Below are positions 45,560 to 57,600 of a stretch of DNA of 64,000 nt, piece after piece. The notes under the pieces are model-generated. The model did not search any database. It was not told the DNA's origin and saw only the letters and a program-made list of their open reading frames with translations. The first letter of the stretch is position 1. Each line of letters begins with the position of its first letter. The position numbers were made by a program, and so were the translations under genes. The DNA comes from Stomorhina lunata. Lineage: Eukaryota; Arthropoda; Insecta; Diptera; Rhiniidae. Location: positions 38,601,255 through 38,665,254 of the forward strand of contig OW121742.1 in the NCBI GenBank assembly GCA_933228675.1, read 5' to 3'.

Positions 45560-47705
45560 AATTTTATTAATTTTTGAAAAATTTCCCACACAAATACAAA
45601 TTTTTTGATTAATTTCCCATTAAAATAAGAAAATTTTGAAAAATCTTCTATAAAAATAAGAAAATTTTGAAAAATATTCTATAAAAATAAAAACACATTT
45701 TAAACAAATTTCCTATAAAAATAAGAAATTTTTGAAAAAAACTTTCTATAAAAATTAAACCTTTTTGAAAAATATCTTATATAAATAGGCAACTTTTGAA
45801 AATTTTCTTATAAAAATAGGAAATTTTCGAAAATTTTTCTTTAAAACTAAGAAATTTTTGAAAAATTTCCTATAAAAATAAGAAATTTTTTAAAAATTTC
45901 CTATAAAATTAACACAAAATTTTTAAAAAAATCCTTTAATAATAGGAAAATTTTAAAAAGTTTTCTGTAATAATAGGAAAATTTTTAAAATTCCCTATAA
46001 AAATAAGAAATTTTTGAAAAAATTCCTAAAGAAATAAGAATTTTTTAAAAAATTTCCTGTACAAATAAGAAATTTTTAAAAAATTTCCTATAAAAATAAG
46101 AAATTATTGAAAAATTTCCTATAAAAATAGGAAATTTAAAAAAAAAACTTATCAAAATAAGAAACTTTTGAAAAATGTTCTATAAAGTTAAGAAATTTTT
46201 GAAAAATCTCCTATAAAGATAAGAAATTTTTGAAAAATTTCTTATAAAAATAGGAAATTTTCAAAAAATTTCCTATGAAAATAGGAAATTTTTATAAAAA
46301 TAGGAAATTTTTATAAAAATAGGAAATTTTTATAAAAATAGGAAATTTTTATAAAAATAGAAAATTTTTTAAAACTTTACTTTAAAAATAAGAAATTTTT
46401 GAAAGATTGAAAAATCTCCTATAAAGATAAGAAATTTTTGAAAAATTTCTTATAAAAATAGGAAATTTTCAAAAAATTTCCTATGAAAATAGGAAATTTT
46501 TATAAAAATAGGAAATTTTTATAAAAATAGGAAATTTTTATAAAAATAGGAAATTTTTATAAAAATAGAAAATTTTTGAAAAATTTCCTATAAAAATAAG
46601 AAATTTTTGAAAAATTTCCTATAAAAATAAGAAATTTTTGAAAAAATAAGAAATTTTTGAAAAAATCCCTTTAAAAATAAGAAATTTTTGAAAAATTTCC
46701 TATAAAAATAAGAAATTTTCGAAAAATTTCCTATAAAAATAAGAAATTTTTGAAAAATTTCCTATAAAAATAAGAAATTTTTGAAAAATTTCCTATAAAA
46801 ATAAGAAATTTTTGAAAAATTTCCTATAAAAATAAGAAATTTTTGAAAAATTTCCTATAAAAATAAGAAATTTTTGAAAAATTTCCTATAAAAATAAGAA
46901 ATTTTTGAAAAATTTCCTATAAAAATAAGAAATTTTTGAAAAATTTCCTATAAAAATAGGAAATTTTTGAAACATTTCCTATAAAAATAGGAAATTTTTG
47001 AAACATTTCCTATAAAAATAGGAAATTTTTAAAAAATTTCCTATAAAAATAGGAAATTTTTGAAAAATTACCTTTAAAAATAGGAAATTTTTGAAAAATT
47101 TCCTTTAAAAATAGGAAATTTTTGAAAAATTTCCTTTAAAAATAGGAAATTTTTGAAAAATTTCCTATAAAAATAGGAAATTTTTGAAAAATTTCCTATA
47201 AAAATAGGAACTTTTTGAAAAATTTCCTTTAAAAATAGGAAATTTTTGAAAAATTTCCTATAAAAACCAGAAATTGTTGAAAAATTTCCTATAAAAATCG
47301 GAAATTTTTGAAAAATTTTCTATAAAAACCAGAAATTTTTGAAAAATTTCCTATAAAAACTAGAAATTTTTGAAAAATTTCCTATAAAAACTAGAAATTT
47401 TTGAAAAATTTCTTATAAAAACTAGAAATTTTTGAAAAATTTCTTATAAAAACTAGAAATTTTTGAAAAATTTCCTATAAAAACTAGAAATTTTTGAAAA
47501 ATTTTCTATAAAAACTAGAAATTTTTTAAAAATTTCCTATAAAAACTAGAAATTTTTGAAAAATTTCCTATAAAAACTAGAAATTTTTGAAAAATTTCCT
47601 ATAAAAACTAGAAATTTTTGAAAAATTTCCTTTAAAATGTTTAAAAAATTTTCTATAAAAATAGGAAATTTTTAAAAAATTTCCTTTAAAAATATGAAAT
47701 ATTTG
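45560..47705 (+). repeat. Satellite family E array in 3' intron of the coding exon
   Basis: About 68 units. It contains a 208-bp local duplication (AATCTCCTATAAAGATAAG at 46206 and 46414) that includes runs of a short GGAAATTTTTATAAAAATA unit. Subtypes are blocked: AATAAG at 46.6-46.93 kb, AATAGG at 46.95-47.25 kb, and AACTAG at 47.33-47.63 kb. The array ends about 55 bp before the splice donor of the minus-strand exon, so it lies in the start of that intron. Confidence 0.94.
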
Positions 47706-47754
47706 ACTTTAGTTGTCTTTTGATTTTATTTTATTTTGCTTAAAAATATTAGTA

Positions 47755-47763
47755 ACTCACCTG
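47755..47763 (-). other. Splice donor of the coding exon
   Basis: Reads CAG|GTGAGT on the minus strand, with the cut between 47761 and 47760: a perfect match to the animal donor consensus. If unspliced, the frame would add only V-S-Y before a stop. Confidence 0.85.
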
Positions 47764-48522
47764 TTGATTGGCATCATCATCCATGGCTGTTAACAATTTA
47801 ACGGTGCTGCCGTTGGCCATATTAAAGCTGCTGTTAACCGATGAAAGATGCTGTTTCATGGGCGAAACTCCAATGCGTGAAAAATTATGAAAATCACTGC
47901 CAGCACCACCCACATCTTGACTATGATAATCCGAATGAATATCGTTTAGGGTATTATTGCTACCACTAATGGTTGTAATACCAGTAGAGCTCATACGTCC
48001 TGAAGTGGCTGTAGTGCGACCGCTAATGGTACCACCCATACCGCCACCGCCATTCATGCCAGTACTACGACCACCTACACCTGAACTATTGCCCATTAAC
48101 TCGGTAGTGCTTATATTTGAGATATAGCTACGTGTTGTTTGCGGCGATGGTGTAATAGGTGGTCGACTTATACCTCCTATACTGCCTCCTCCACCATCAG
48201 CCCTTCGGCGCATATTAACCCAAGATAGGCGATGTTCTTGTTTACGATCTAAAGTTGTATTATTACTGGCATAGGGGTCTTTAGTGTTGGAATTGTGCCC
48301 CACAACATAAATGCTGGTGGCATTAGAATCACTGCGCATGCGCATTTGTTCCATAGAAGGGGGCGGAGGAGGTGTGGGCGGTGTTGTTAGGGCAGGTGTT
48401 TTGCTCGAAGAAGCATATATCTTATTTAGCTGTAGTTTTCGCTGAGCCGTTGTAGCTTTCAACTGTTGCAAATGTTCATCAAGTGCTTCGTCACTTGTTC
48501 GTGTTTTAAATGATGGATTCAT
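47761..48522 (-). CDS. Coding exon, N-terminal 254 residues, protein not recognised
   Basis: The ATG at 48522 (context TCACCATGA) opens 254 codons ending in CAG, then GTGAGT: an ideal donor in phase 0, so the protein continues in an exon outside view. An in-frame TAA at 48552-48550 precedes the ATG. By region: residues 10-36 are charged and probably helical (DEALDEHLQQLKATTAQRKL); 46-56 are proline-rich (TTPPTPPPPPS), a possible SH3/WW/profilin ligand; 98-108 are basic; 109-160 are glycine/serine-rich; and the rest is low-complexity Ser/Thr/Asn. This looks like the disordered N-terminus of a cytoplasmic scaffold or signalling protein; the specific gene is not recognised. GC and codon use stand far above the surroundings. 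Large satellite arrays flank it on both sides. Confidence 0.85.
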
Positions 48523-48577
48523 GGTGATAAATCGGTTCACAAATATTTTTTAGCAAAACATTAGTTCCGAAGTGAAT
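48523..48577 (-). other. 5'UTR part of the exon, with mini upstream ORF
   Basis: The 55 bases between the predicted acceptor and the ATG. They hold a three-codon upstream ORF (ATG TTT TGC TAA, 48561-48550) in the same frame as the main ATG. It would be read first by scanning ribosomes and may reduce translation slightly. Confidence 0.55.
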
Positions 48578-48600
48578 CTGGAAATAAGAAACAGAAGAAA
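48578..48600 (-). other. Splice acceptor of the coding exon
   Basis: On the minus strand an unbroken pyrimidine-rich run ends in TTATTTCCAG, with exon starting ATTCACTTCGG at 48577. It is a strong acceptor consensus, implying at least one non-coding exon upstream. The exon would be 817 nt. Confidence 0.7.
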
Positions 48601-49029
48601 TGAAATTAATGATGAATTAATTAATAAAAGCATGAATGAATGAATCATTTTGGAATTTGTATCTTCTTTTATTAGATTCCAACTGAAATACGCCGTCAGG
48701 TTAATATGACAAAAGTATTTTAAGAAAAGGTGTTTTGAACTGTTTTGAGGGCAATAAAATTGTTTTCGTGGTAAATTATAAACAAACATTCAAATCAGTT
48801 GACTTTTGGTTCCGCTAAAATTTAGATGATTCACAATCTTAATTATTTAATAGCGATAAATAATCACAATGTTTCAAAATAAATCAAATTATTACAAATA
48901 TTTATGGATTTTGCAGAAATACTGAATATCTATGATATTTCTGAGAATTTCTCACATAATGGGAAATTTACAAAATAAAACCTAAATTTCTTCAATAATA
49001 AAAAAAATAATTTAAATATAAATTTTCAA
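48601..49029. other. Intron sequence upstream of the coding exon
   Basis: Single-copy AT-rich sequence between the acceptor and the E array. A 79-codon minus-strand frame at 48550-48789 overlaps the acceptor and is not taken as coding. Confidence 0.5.
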
Positions 49030-50370
49030 AAATTCTTAATATTTATTCGTATTTTTTAAAAGAAAATTTATAAAAAAATTTTTTAAAATTTTCTTATTTT
49101 TATAGGAAATTTTTCAAAAATTTCTTATTCTTACAGGTATTTTTTTTTTTTAATTTCTTATTTTTATAAAAATATTTTAAAAAATTTCCTATTTTTATAG
49201 GAAATTTATCAAAATTTTTCAAACATTTTCTATTTTGATAAGAAATTAAAAAAAATCCTATTTTTATAGGAAACTTTAAAAAAAATTTTTTTTTTAAAGG
49301 AAATTTTTCAAAAACTTCTTATTTTTATAGGAAATTTTTCCAAAATTTCTTATTTTTATAGGAAATTTTTCAAAAATTTCTTATTTTTATAGGAAATTTT
49401 TCAAAAATTTCTTATTTTTATAGGAAATTTTTCAAAAATTTCTTATTTTTATATGAAATTTTTAAAAAATTTCTTATTTTTATAGGAAATTTTTCAAAAA
49501 TTTCTTATTTTTATAGGAAATTTTTCAAAAATTTCTTATTTTTATAGGAAATTTTTCAAAAATTTCTTATTTTTATAGGAAATTTTTCAAAAATTTCTTA
49601 TTTTTATAGGAAATTTTTCAAAAATTTCTTATTTTTATAGGAAATTTTTCAAAAATTTCTTATTTTTATAGAAAATTTCTTATTTTTATAGGAAATTTTT
49701 CAAAAATTTCTTATTTTTATAGGAAATTTTTCAAAAATTTCTTATTTTTTTAGGAAATTTTTCAAAAAATTTCTTATTTTTTTAGGAAATTTTTCAAAAA
49801 TTTCTTATTTTTATAGGAAATTTTTCAAAAATTTCTTATTTTTATAGGAAATTTTTCAAAAATTTCTTATTTTTATAGGAAATTTTTCAAAAATTTCTTA
49901 TTTTTATAGGAAATTTTTCAAAAATTTCTTATTTTTATAGGAAATTTTTCAAAAATTTCTTATTTTTATAGGAAATTTTTCAAAAATTTCTTATTTTTAT
50001 AGGAAATTTTCCAAAAATTTCTTATTTTTATAGGAACTTTTTCAAAAATTTGTTATTTTTATAGAAACTTTTTCAAAAATTTTTTATTTTTATAGGAAAT
50101 TTTTCAAAAATTTCTTATTTTTATAGGAAATTTTTCAAAAATTTCTTATTTTTATAGGAAATTTTTCAAAAATTTCTTATTTTTATAGGAAATTTTTTCA
50201 AAAATTTCTTATTTTATAGGAAATTTTTCAAAAATTTCTTATTTTATAGGAAATTTTTCAAAAATTTCTTATTTTATAGGAAATTTTTCAAAAATTTCTT
50301 ATTTTTATAGAAAATTTTTCAAAAATTTCTTATTTTTACAGGAAATTTCTAAAAAAAAAAAATCTTATTT
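49030..50370 (-). repeat. Satellite family E array in 5' intron of the coding exon
   Basis: About 42 units, mostly TTTCTTATTTTTATAGGAAA with TTTTTCAAAAA. This AAG-type subtype is the exact reverse complement of the block at 46.6-46.93 kb on the other side of the exon. Minor slips (TTTTTTAGGAAA, TTATTTTATAGG) occur in small runs. Confidence 0.94.
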
Positions 50371-52129
50371 TGTCGTTTTTTATCTCAATTGTTTTCAGTT
50401 GTAGATGAGAGCTGAGGTATCTTATCGCTTCAAAACCATTTACTGACTATTTAATGTCAGACAAATAAGTCAACATTTCATTTCAGTTTTTTATCTTTAA
50501 AAAAATACATAAAATATACAAGTAATTTTTATTTTATCATGAAAGTAAAAATATTTTATGTCTTTTATTGTAAATGAAAAAATTAAAAAATGTAGCGTAC
50601 ATTTTTACTGAATACACTCAAAAAATTTTTGTTTTTTATTATGTCGTTTCCTGCAGAGGATCGGAATGTAGAGCACAGGTCAAATGTAGACCAATTGCAG
50701 CAAAATTTGTTCAGTAATTTTGCCTACTATTAGCAATGTTCTTGCTTAACTTCAGTGAAATACAAAGACATTTTTAGGTGAATATAATTTTTATTCCGGG
50801 TGTAAGCCCTATTGTAGATATCAGAGATAATAATTCGATGAGGTCAAAAATGTAAATATAGGAATCATCTATCTTTCAAAGAAAATTTCTCTACCAAATT
50901 GAATAAAATTATCTTCAAAGTTGAGACCTTATAAAAGGCTTATATGAACTGCCAGCATCACAACCGACCAGCCGAACGTATACCGCTTAATCGACCCCCA
51001 AAGTGATTCTGAGTCGATCAGTTCACTTAAAAGTATGTGTATGTATGTGTGAGGACAAATCTAATGTACCCATTAGACCTTTTGTAGTTAAGGGCATCAG
51101 ATACACCGATAAGTCATACGATTTTACCAACATAATTTTTTGAGCGTATTTTTTTATAATGTGGGTAGTTGGAGCGTACGTTCAGATTTTGAAAAAATAA
51201 CAAATTAATTACAAAGACTCGTAAACCAATAAATTTTTAAATTTTTCTTAAGCCAACATTTTAAGTTTTACAAATTGCTTAAGATTCTATTGAGAATCCA
51301 ATTTAAATTTTAATAGAAGTATTAAAAATTCGTAAAGCTTTTTAGGAAGCAATTAATTTATTCCCATTTTGGCAATTTTAAATTAAGTTTAAATAATTTT
51401 GATTTTACAGATTTTAATTGTTTTCGAATTGGTTTACTTAAATGGTGCCGCAGACAATTCTGACGCCTTAGAGATAAATTTAAATGGACTAAAGAGATCT
51501 AAAATTATTTGTAAAATATTTTACTTAAATGATAAAACCTAAAAAAAATCCCAAAATTGAAGTCAAATATAACTCTTAAAATATTCTGTCAAATTTACTA
51601 AAATTCTTCATAATAACTAAATTTATTTAAATTGAAGAAATCAGTTTAAAATATTTTTTTTTTTTTGAGTTAGTGAATTACTTTCAAAAATAGTTTTGCC
51701 TATATTTAAGGAGGTTTTGTGACTAATCAAAAAAAGTTGAGTTTTTAATGGGTTTATTATAGGAACAAACTATAAAACAGACCTTTTCATATTGACTCAC
51801 TTGTTTACACAACTTCCCAGTTTTATCAATTTTATCAACTTTTTAAGATTTGTCATTGTCTAAAGTACAAGTAAAAATCCAAGTCAAAGGAAAAATTAAT
51901 ATCAAAAGAAGATAAAGATTTAATAAAAAAAAACATCTGTTTTGAACTGACGTGCGTATCAAAGAAGCAACTGTTTAAACTTTAATCAGGCCAAATAAAT
52001 AAACGGAAACTTATGAAATCCAAAAAGAAAAAAAAGAAAATGTTTTTAATTAAAACTTCTTTATTAAACTTTTGAACCAGAAACAAAATTTTAATGGCAA
52101 GAATAATTTTAAACGGTTCAAAAAAGTTT
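50371..52129. other. Unique DNA with a decayed repeat
   Basis: It includes the decayed mini-me-like copy at 50640-51105. Otherwise it is AT-rich single-copy sequence without supported genes. Confidence 0.45.
50640..51105 (+). mobile_element. Decayed mini-me/DINE-like element
   Basis: It shares ordered landmarks with 28600-29064: GGTCAAATGTAGACCAATT, then a CCGACCAGCC tract, then TTAATCGACCC...AAAGTGATTCTGAGTCGATC, and a worn terminal hairpin (TACCCATTAGACCTTTT/GTAGTTAAGGGCAT). It is strongly diverged, so it is an old insertion. Its left end could not be defined. Confidence 0.45.
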
Positions 52130-53760
52130 CTAAAAATTTCTTCTAAAAATAAGAAATTTTTGAACAATTTCCTATAAAAAATAAGAAATTTTTGAAAAAT
52201 TTCCTACCAAAATAGGAAAAAATAAGAAATTTTTGAAGAATTTCCTTTAAAAATAAGAAATTTATGAAAAATTTCCTATAAAAATAAGAAATTTTTGAAA
52301 AATTTTCTATAAAAATAAGAAATTTTTGAAAAATTTCCTAAAAAAAATAAGAAATTTTTGAAGAATTTCCTAAAAAAAAATAAGAAATTTTTGGAAAATT
52401 TCCTATAAACATAAGAAATTTTTGAAAAATTTCCTAAAAAAAAAATAAGAAATTTTTGAAGAATTTCCTAAATAAACAAGAAATTTTTGAAGAACATAAG
52501 ATATATTTGAAAATTTTCCCATAAAAATAAGAAATTTTTGAAAATTTTCCCATAAAAATAAGAAATTTTTGAAAAATTTCCTATTAAAATAAGAAATTTT
52601 TGAAAAATTTCCTCAAAAAATAGGAAATTTTTGAAAATTTTCCTATAAAAATAGGACATTTTTAAAAATAGGAAATTTTTGAAAAATTTCCTATAAAAAT
52701 AGGAAATTTTTGAAAAATTTCCTATAAAAATAGGAAATTTTTGAAAAATTTCCTATAAAAATAGGAAATTTTTGAAAAATTTCCTATAAAAATAGGAAAT
52801 TTTTGAAAATTTTCCTATAAAAATAAGAAATTTTTGAAAAATTTCCTATAAAAATAAGAAATTTTTGAAAAATTTGCTAAAAAAAAAAATAGATATAAAA
52901 ATAAAAATAGGAAATTTTTGAAAAATTTCCTATAAAAATAAGAAATTTTTGAAAAATTTCCTAAAAAAAAATAAGAAATTTTTGAAAAATTTCTTATAAA
53001 AATAAGAAATTTTTGAAAAATTTCTTATAAAAATAAGAAATTTTTGAAAAATTTCTTATAAAAATAAGAAATTTTTGAAAAATTTCCTATAAAAATAAGA
53101 AATTTTTGAAAAATTTCCTATAAAAATAAGAAATTTTTGAAAAATTTCCTATAAAAATAAGAAATTGTTGAAAAATTTCCTATAAAAATAAGAAATTTTT
53201 GTAGAATTTCCTAAAAAAAATTAAAAAATTTTGAAGAATTTCCCATAAACATAAGAAATTTTTGAAAAATGTCCTATAAATTTTTGAAAAATTTCCTATA
53301 TAAAAATAGAAAATTTTTGAAAAATTTCCTATATAAAAATAGGAAATTTTTGAAAAATTTCCTATATAAAAATAGGAAATTTTTGAAAAATTTCCTATAT
53401 AAAAATAGGAAATTTTTGAAAAATTTCCTATATAAAAATAGGAAATATTTGAAAAATTTCCTATATAAAAATAGGAAATATTTGAAAAATTTCCTATATA
53501 AAAATAGGAAATATTTGAAAAATTTCCTATATAAAAATAGGAAATTTTTGAAAAACTTCCTATATAAAAATAGGAAATTTTTGAAAAATTTCCTATATAA
53601 AAATAGGAAATTTTTGAAAAATTTCCTTTATAAAAATAGGCAATTTTTGAAAAATTTCCTTTATAAAAATAGGAAATTTTTGAATAATTTCCTATAAAAA
53701 TAGGAGACAGTTTTGAAAAATTTCCTATAAAAAAATAAGAAATTTTTCTTTAAAATTTCC
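52130..53760 (+). repeat. Satellite family E array with a 33-bp subfamily
   Basis: About 52 units. The left part is degenerate with CCTAAAAAAAAATAAG. In 53285-53690 a TA insertion makes CCTATATAAAAATAGG and the unit becomes 33 bp. Being a multiple of three, it opens a 142-codon frame of 11-residue repeats (KFLKNFLYKNR); no evidence suggests it is used. Confidence 0.94.
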
Positions 53761-54944
53761 TCTAATTTAGAAATATGTCTTGTCTCCCAAATTATAGAAC
53801 AATAACCTTTTTATAATTGGAACATTCCCCAAGAACTCAAATATTTTAAAAATTTGTTATTTTTATTTCGTTTTACTTTATTTGCTTTAATTAACGCACG
53901 CATTAACAGTCAAACACCTTAAGTATGTTTTTGTTATAATTTTTTTTTTAACATTGAAAAACCTTAAGAAAATGTTTATTTGGAACTTTCCAAGAAAAAC
54001 ACAAGTTTTTTTGAAAATATGGTTAAAAAACTCATATACAGAAACTTTGAAAAATATGGACTGACCTTATTTAACCCCTTGAAGAAGTCTAAACTTAACC
54101 GAGTGTAACACAATTTTTTAGCGACTTGTTCATTTGAATAACTACCTAAATTGCTTAGGGACAGACAGACCATTTAAGTGGCGGTAGTCGAAATTTTTAG
54201 GGAAACCATTAACCAGCAGGTTTTAGCAATTATGTTTATTTCTATCATATCGTATGAGTAATAGTTATAAGAACAGGGAAATCTAAAAGGAAATATGCGT
54301 TTTCATAGTACCTGATTACTTAAGACACCCCAAGTAAACCAAAGAGGAGTCAATAGACACTCTTCAGTTTCCCGAATACAAAAAGTCTTCTAATGTAAAT
54401 AGAATCCACAAAATATGTATTAAAAGGTAATTAGTGATATCACTAAATTATCTTCACTTTAGTTTTGCTAATTAACTTAAAATTATCTTGACATTTATAT
54501 TTTTAATACGTTTCTAATTTCCATCAATTGTTGTTAAACCCTTTCACTTTAAGCCAAATATAACTTAACTAAAAACCTTCTTTTCGTTAATTTTTTTTTT
54601 GTTGTTCTTTCTGAAATATGACTAAACTTAGTCCAAAGTTTAGTTTGAAAAGTGAAGTTATTTGAAACATTAATAAACGTCTTTTTCGTAGGCCGACAAC
54701 TGATGTTTTTTTTGACGAGAACATGTTAAGAAACAGAAGCGAAAAGTTAAATTTAAATTGAATAGAGAAAGAAGTTTTACAAGTCCAAGTGCAGCCGTGC
54801 ATAAAACTAATGAAGATTATTAATGAAAAAGTTGTGTTTTTCGTTCATTTAGAGTATTTTCATTTCATTTATCAACCTGAAAAAAGGGGCGAATAAAATA
54901 GGTTAAAGCCCTTTTAAATCGGAAGCTCTGGATGAAAATTAAAC
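53761..54944. other. Unique AT-rich DNA, nothing recognised
   Basis: Single-copy sequence. Short frames at 53976-54173 and 54587-54802 on the minus strand have no family features. Confidence 0.5.
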
Positions 54945-54950
54945 GAAAAA

Positions 54951-55010
54951 TTTTCTATAGAAAATTTTTGGTATCAAAAGCTTTTGATACCAAAAATTTT
55001 TTATAGAAAA
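54951..55010. repeat. 60-bp near-perfect palindrome at array start
   Basis: Arms 54951-54980 and 54981-55010 are reverse complements with one mismatch and no spacer; the centre is GGTATCAAAAGC/TTTTGATACC. It marks the point where the B' array changes direction. Such spacer-free palindromes are usually unstable, so it is probably recent. Confidence 0.9.
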
Positions 55011-55045
55011 TTTTTGATACCAAAAATTTTTTATAGAAAATTTTT

Positions 55046-55064
55046 GATACTACTACTACTACTA
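55046..55064 (+). repeat. Short (ACT)n microsatellite
   Basis: Five to six ACT repeats interrupt the B' array. Confidence 0.8.
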
Positions 55065-57299
55065 TACCAAAAAATTTGTATACTAAAAATTTTCTGTACA
55101 CCAAAAATTTTTTGTGGAAAAATTTTTATACCAAAAATTTTCTATAGAAAAATTTTGAAACCGAACATTTTCTATACAAAATTTTGAGACCGAAATTTTT
55201 TTATAGAAAATTTTTAATACCGTAAATTTTATGATAAAAATTGTTACGTCGAAAATTTTCTATAGATACATTTTTATTGCAAAAATTTTTTATAGAAAAT
55301 TTTTTATAACAAAAATTTTGTACATATTTTATAACGAAAATTTTGTATGGAACAATTTTACAGCAAAAATTTTGTATAGAAAAATTTTGTAACGAAAGTT
55401 TTCTATAGAAAAATTTTATAGCGGAAGTTTTCTATAAAAAAATTTTATACCGAAAATTTTCTATAGAAAAATTTTATACCGAAAATTTTCTATACAAAAA
55501 TTTCCTATAGAAAAATTTTATACCGAAAATTTTCTATAGAAAAATTTCATAACGAAAATTTTCTATAGAAAAATTTCATAACGAAAATTTTCTATAGAAA
55601 AATTTTATAACGAAAATTTTCTATAGAAAAATTTTATAACGAAAATTTTCTATAGAAAAATTTTATAACGAAAATTTTCTATAGAAAAATTTTATAACGA
55701 AAATTTTCTATAGAAAAATTTTATAACGAAAATTTTCTATAAAAAAATTTGTATATAAAAAATTTTCTATAGAAAAATTTTAATACCGAAATTTTCTATG
55801 GAAAGGTTTTGATACTAAAAATTTTTATAGAAAAATTTTCTATAGAAAAATTTAAACCGAAAATTTTCTATAGAAAAATATTAAACCAAAAATTTGCTAT
55901 AGAAAAATTTTATAACGAAAATTTTCTATAGAAAAATTTTATACCGAAAAATTTCTATAGAAAATTTTCTATAGAAAAATTTTATACCGAAAATTTTCTA
56001 TAGAAAAATTTTATACCGAAAATTTTCTATAGAAAAATTTTATACCGAAAATTTTCTATAGAAAAATTTTATACCGAAAATTTCCTATAGAAAAATTGTA
56101 TACCGAAAATTTCCTATAGAAAAATTTTATACCGAAAATTTTCTATAGAAAAATTTCATAACGAAAATTTTCTATAGAAAAATTTCGATTTTTCTGTAGA
56201 AAAATTTTATAACGAAAATTTTCTACAGAAAAATTTTATAACGAAAATTTTCTATAAAAAAATTTGCATTAAAAAATTTTTGTATTAAAATTTTTCTTTA
56301 ATACCGAAATTTTCTATGGAAAATTTTTGATACTAAAAATTTTTATAGAAAAATTTTCTATAGAAAAATTTAAACCGAAAATTTTCTATAGAAAAATATT
56401 AAACCAAAAATTTTAGAAACATTTTATAACGAAAATTTTCTATAGAAAAATTTTATAGCGAAAATTTTCTATAGAAAAATTTTATAACGAAAATTTTCTA
56501 TAGAAAAATTTTGTAACAAAAATTTTCTATAGAAAAATTTATACCGAAAATTTTCTATAGAAAAATTTTATACCGAAAATTTTTTATTGAAAAATTTTAT
56601 ACCGAAAATTTTCTATATAAAAATTTTATACCGAAAATTTTCTATAGAACAAATTTTATACCGAAAATTTTCTATAGAAAAATTTTATACCGAAAATTTT
56701 CTATAGAAAAATTTTATACCGAAAATTTTCTATAGAAAAATTTTATACCGAAAATTTTCTATAGAAAAATTTTATACCGAAAATTTTCTATAGAAAAATT
56801 TTATAACGAAAATTTTCAATAGAAGAATTGTGTAACGAAAATTTTCTATAGAAAAATTTTATAACGAAAATTTTCTATAGAAAAATTTTTTAACAAAAAT
56901 TTTCAATAGAAGAATTGTGTAACGAAAATTTTCTATAAAAAAATTTGTATATGAAAATTTGAATGCCGAAATTTTCTATGGAAAAGTTTTGATACCAAAA
57001 AATTTTATAGAAAAATTTGTATATCAAAAATTTTCTGTAGAAAAATTTTTATACCAAAAATTTTCTATAGAAAAATTTTAATACCGAAATTTTCTATGGA
57101 AAAGTTTTGATACCAAAAATTTTCTATAGAAAAATTTGTATACCAAAGATTTTCTATGGAAAATTCTAAAAAAGAAAATTTTCTATATAAAAATTTTGAG
57201 GCTAAAAATTTTTTGTAGAAAATTTTTAAACCGAAAATTTTCTATAGAATCCAAAAGTTTTAATGTTTGTTAAACCCAAACATTTTTAAAGAAAAATTA

Positions 57300-57600
57300 A
57301 AAAAAAAATCTTTCTATAATAAACTTTCGATATAAAAAGATTTTTATAGAAAACTTTTGATTTCCTTCATAAAACTTTGAATATCGAAAGATTTCATATA
57401 GAAAACATTCGAAGTTAAACTTTCAATATCGAAAGCTTTCCTATAGAAAGAAAACTTTTGTATCGATAGATTTATTATAGAAAACTTTTAGTATCGAATG
57501 ATCTCCTGCAGAAGGCATTCGCTATTGAAAGCTTTTTTACGAAAAACGTTAGGTTTCCTATAGAAAACATTCGCAATGTGAAGCTTTCCTTAACATAAGT
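57300..57600 (-). repeat. Degenerate B'-related array (copy 1 of duplication)
   Basis: About ten worn units with CTATAGAAAAC, ATATCGAAAG and TTTCATATAG-type modules. It is a decaying edge of the B' array, present again at +2990. Confidence 0.7.

Larger units (their letters stand above)
54945..57250 (-). repeat. Satellite family B' array, 29-bp
   Basis: About 78 units: CGAAAATTTTCTATAGAAAA plus ATTTTATAA or ATTTTATAC. It is close to the reverse complement of family B but keeps the full CTATAG palindrome. A higher-order copy of about 518 bp links 55745-55920 with 56250-56430 (AAACCGAAAATTTTC then AAATATTAAACC). The right end, from 56149, falls in a 2.99-kb tandem duplication. Confidence 0.93.

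Noticed and set aside
48520..48540. Start of the exon frame at GTG 48540
   Set aside because: In a eukaryote the ATG at 48522, in a better context, is the likely start; the six extra codons would be 5'UTR.
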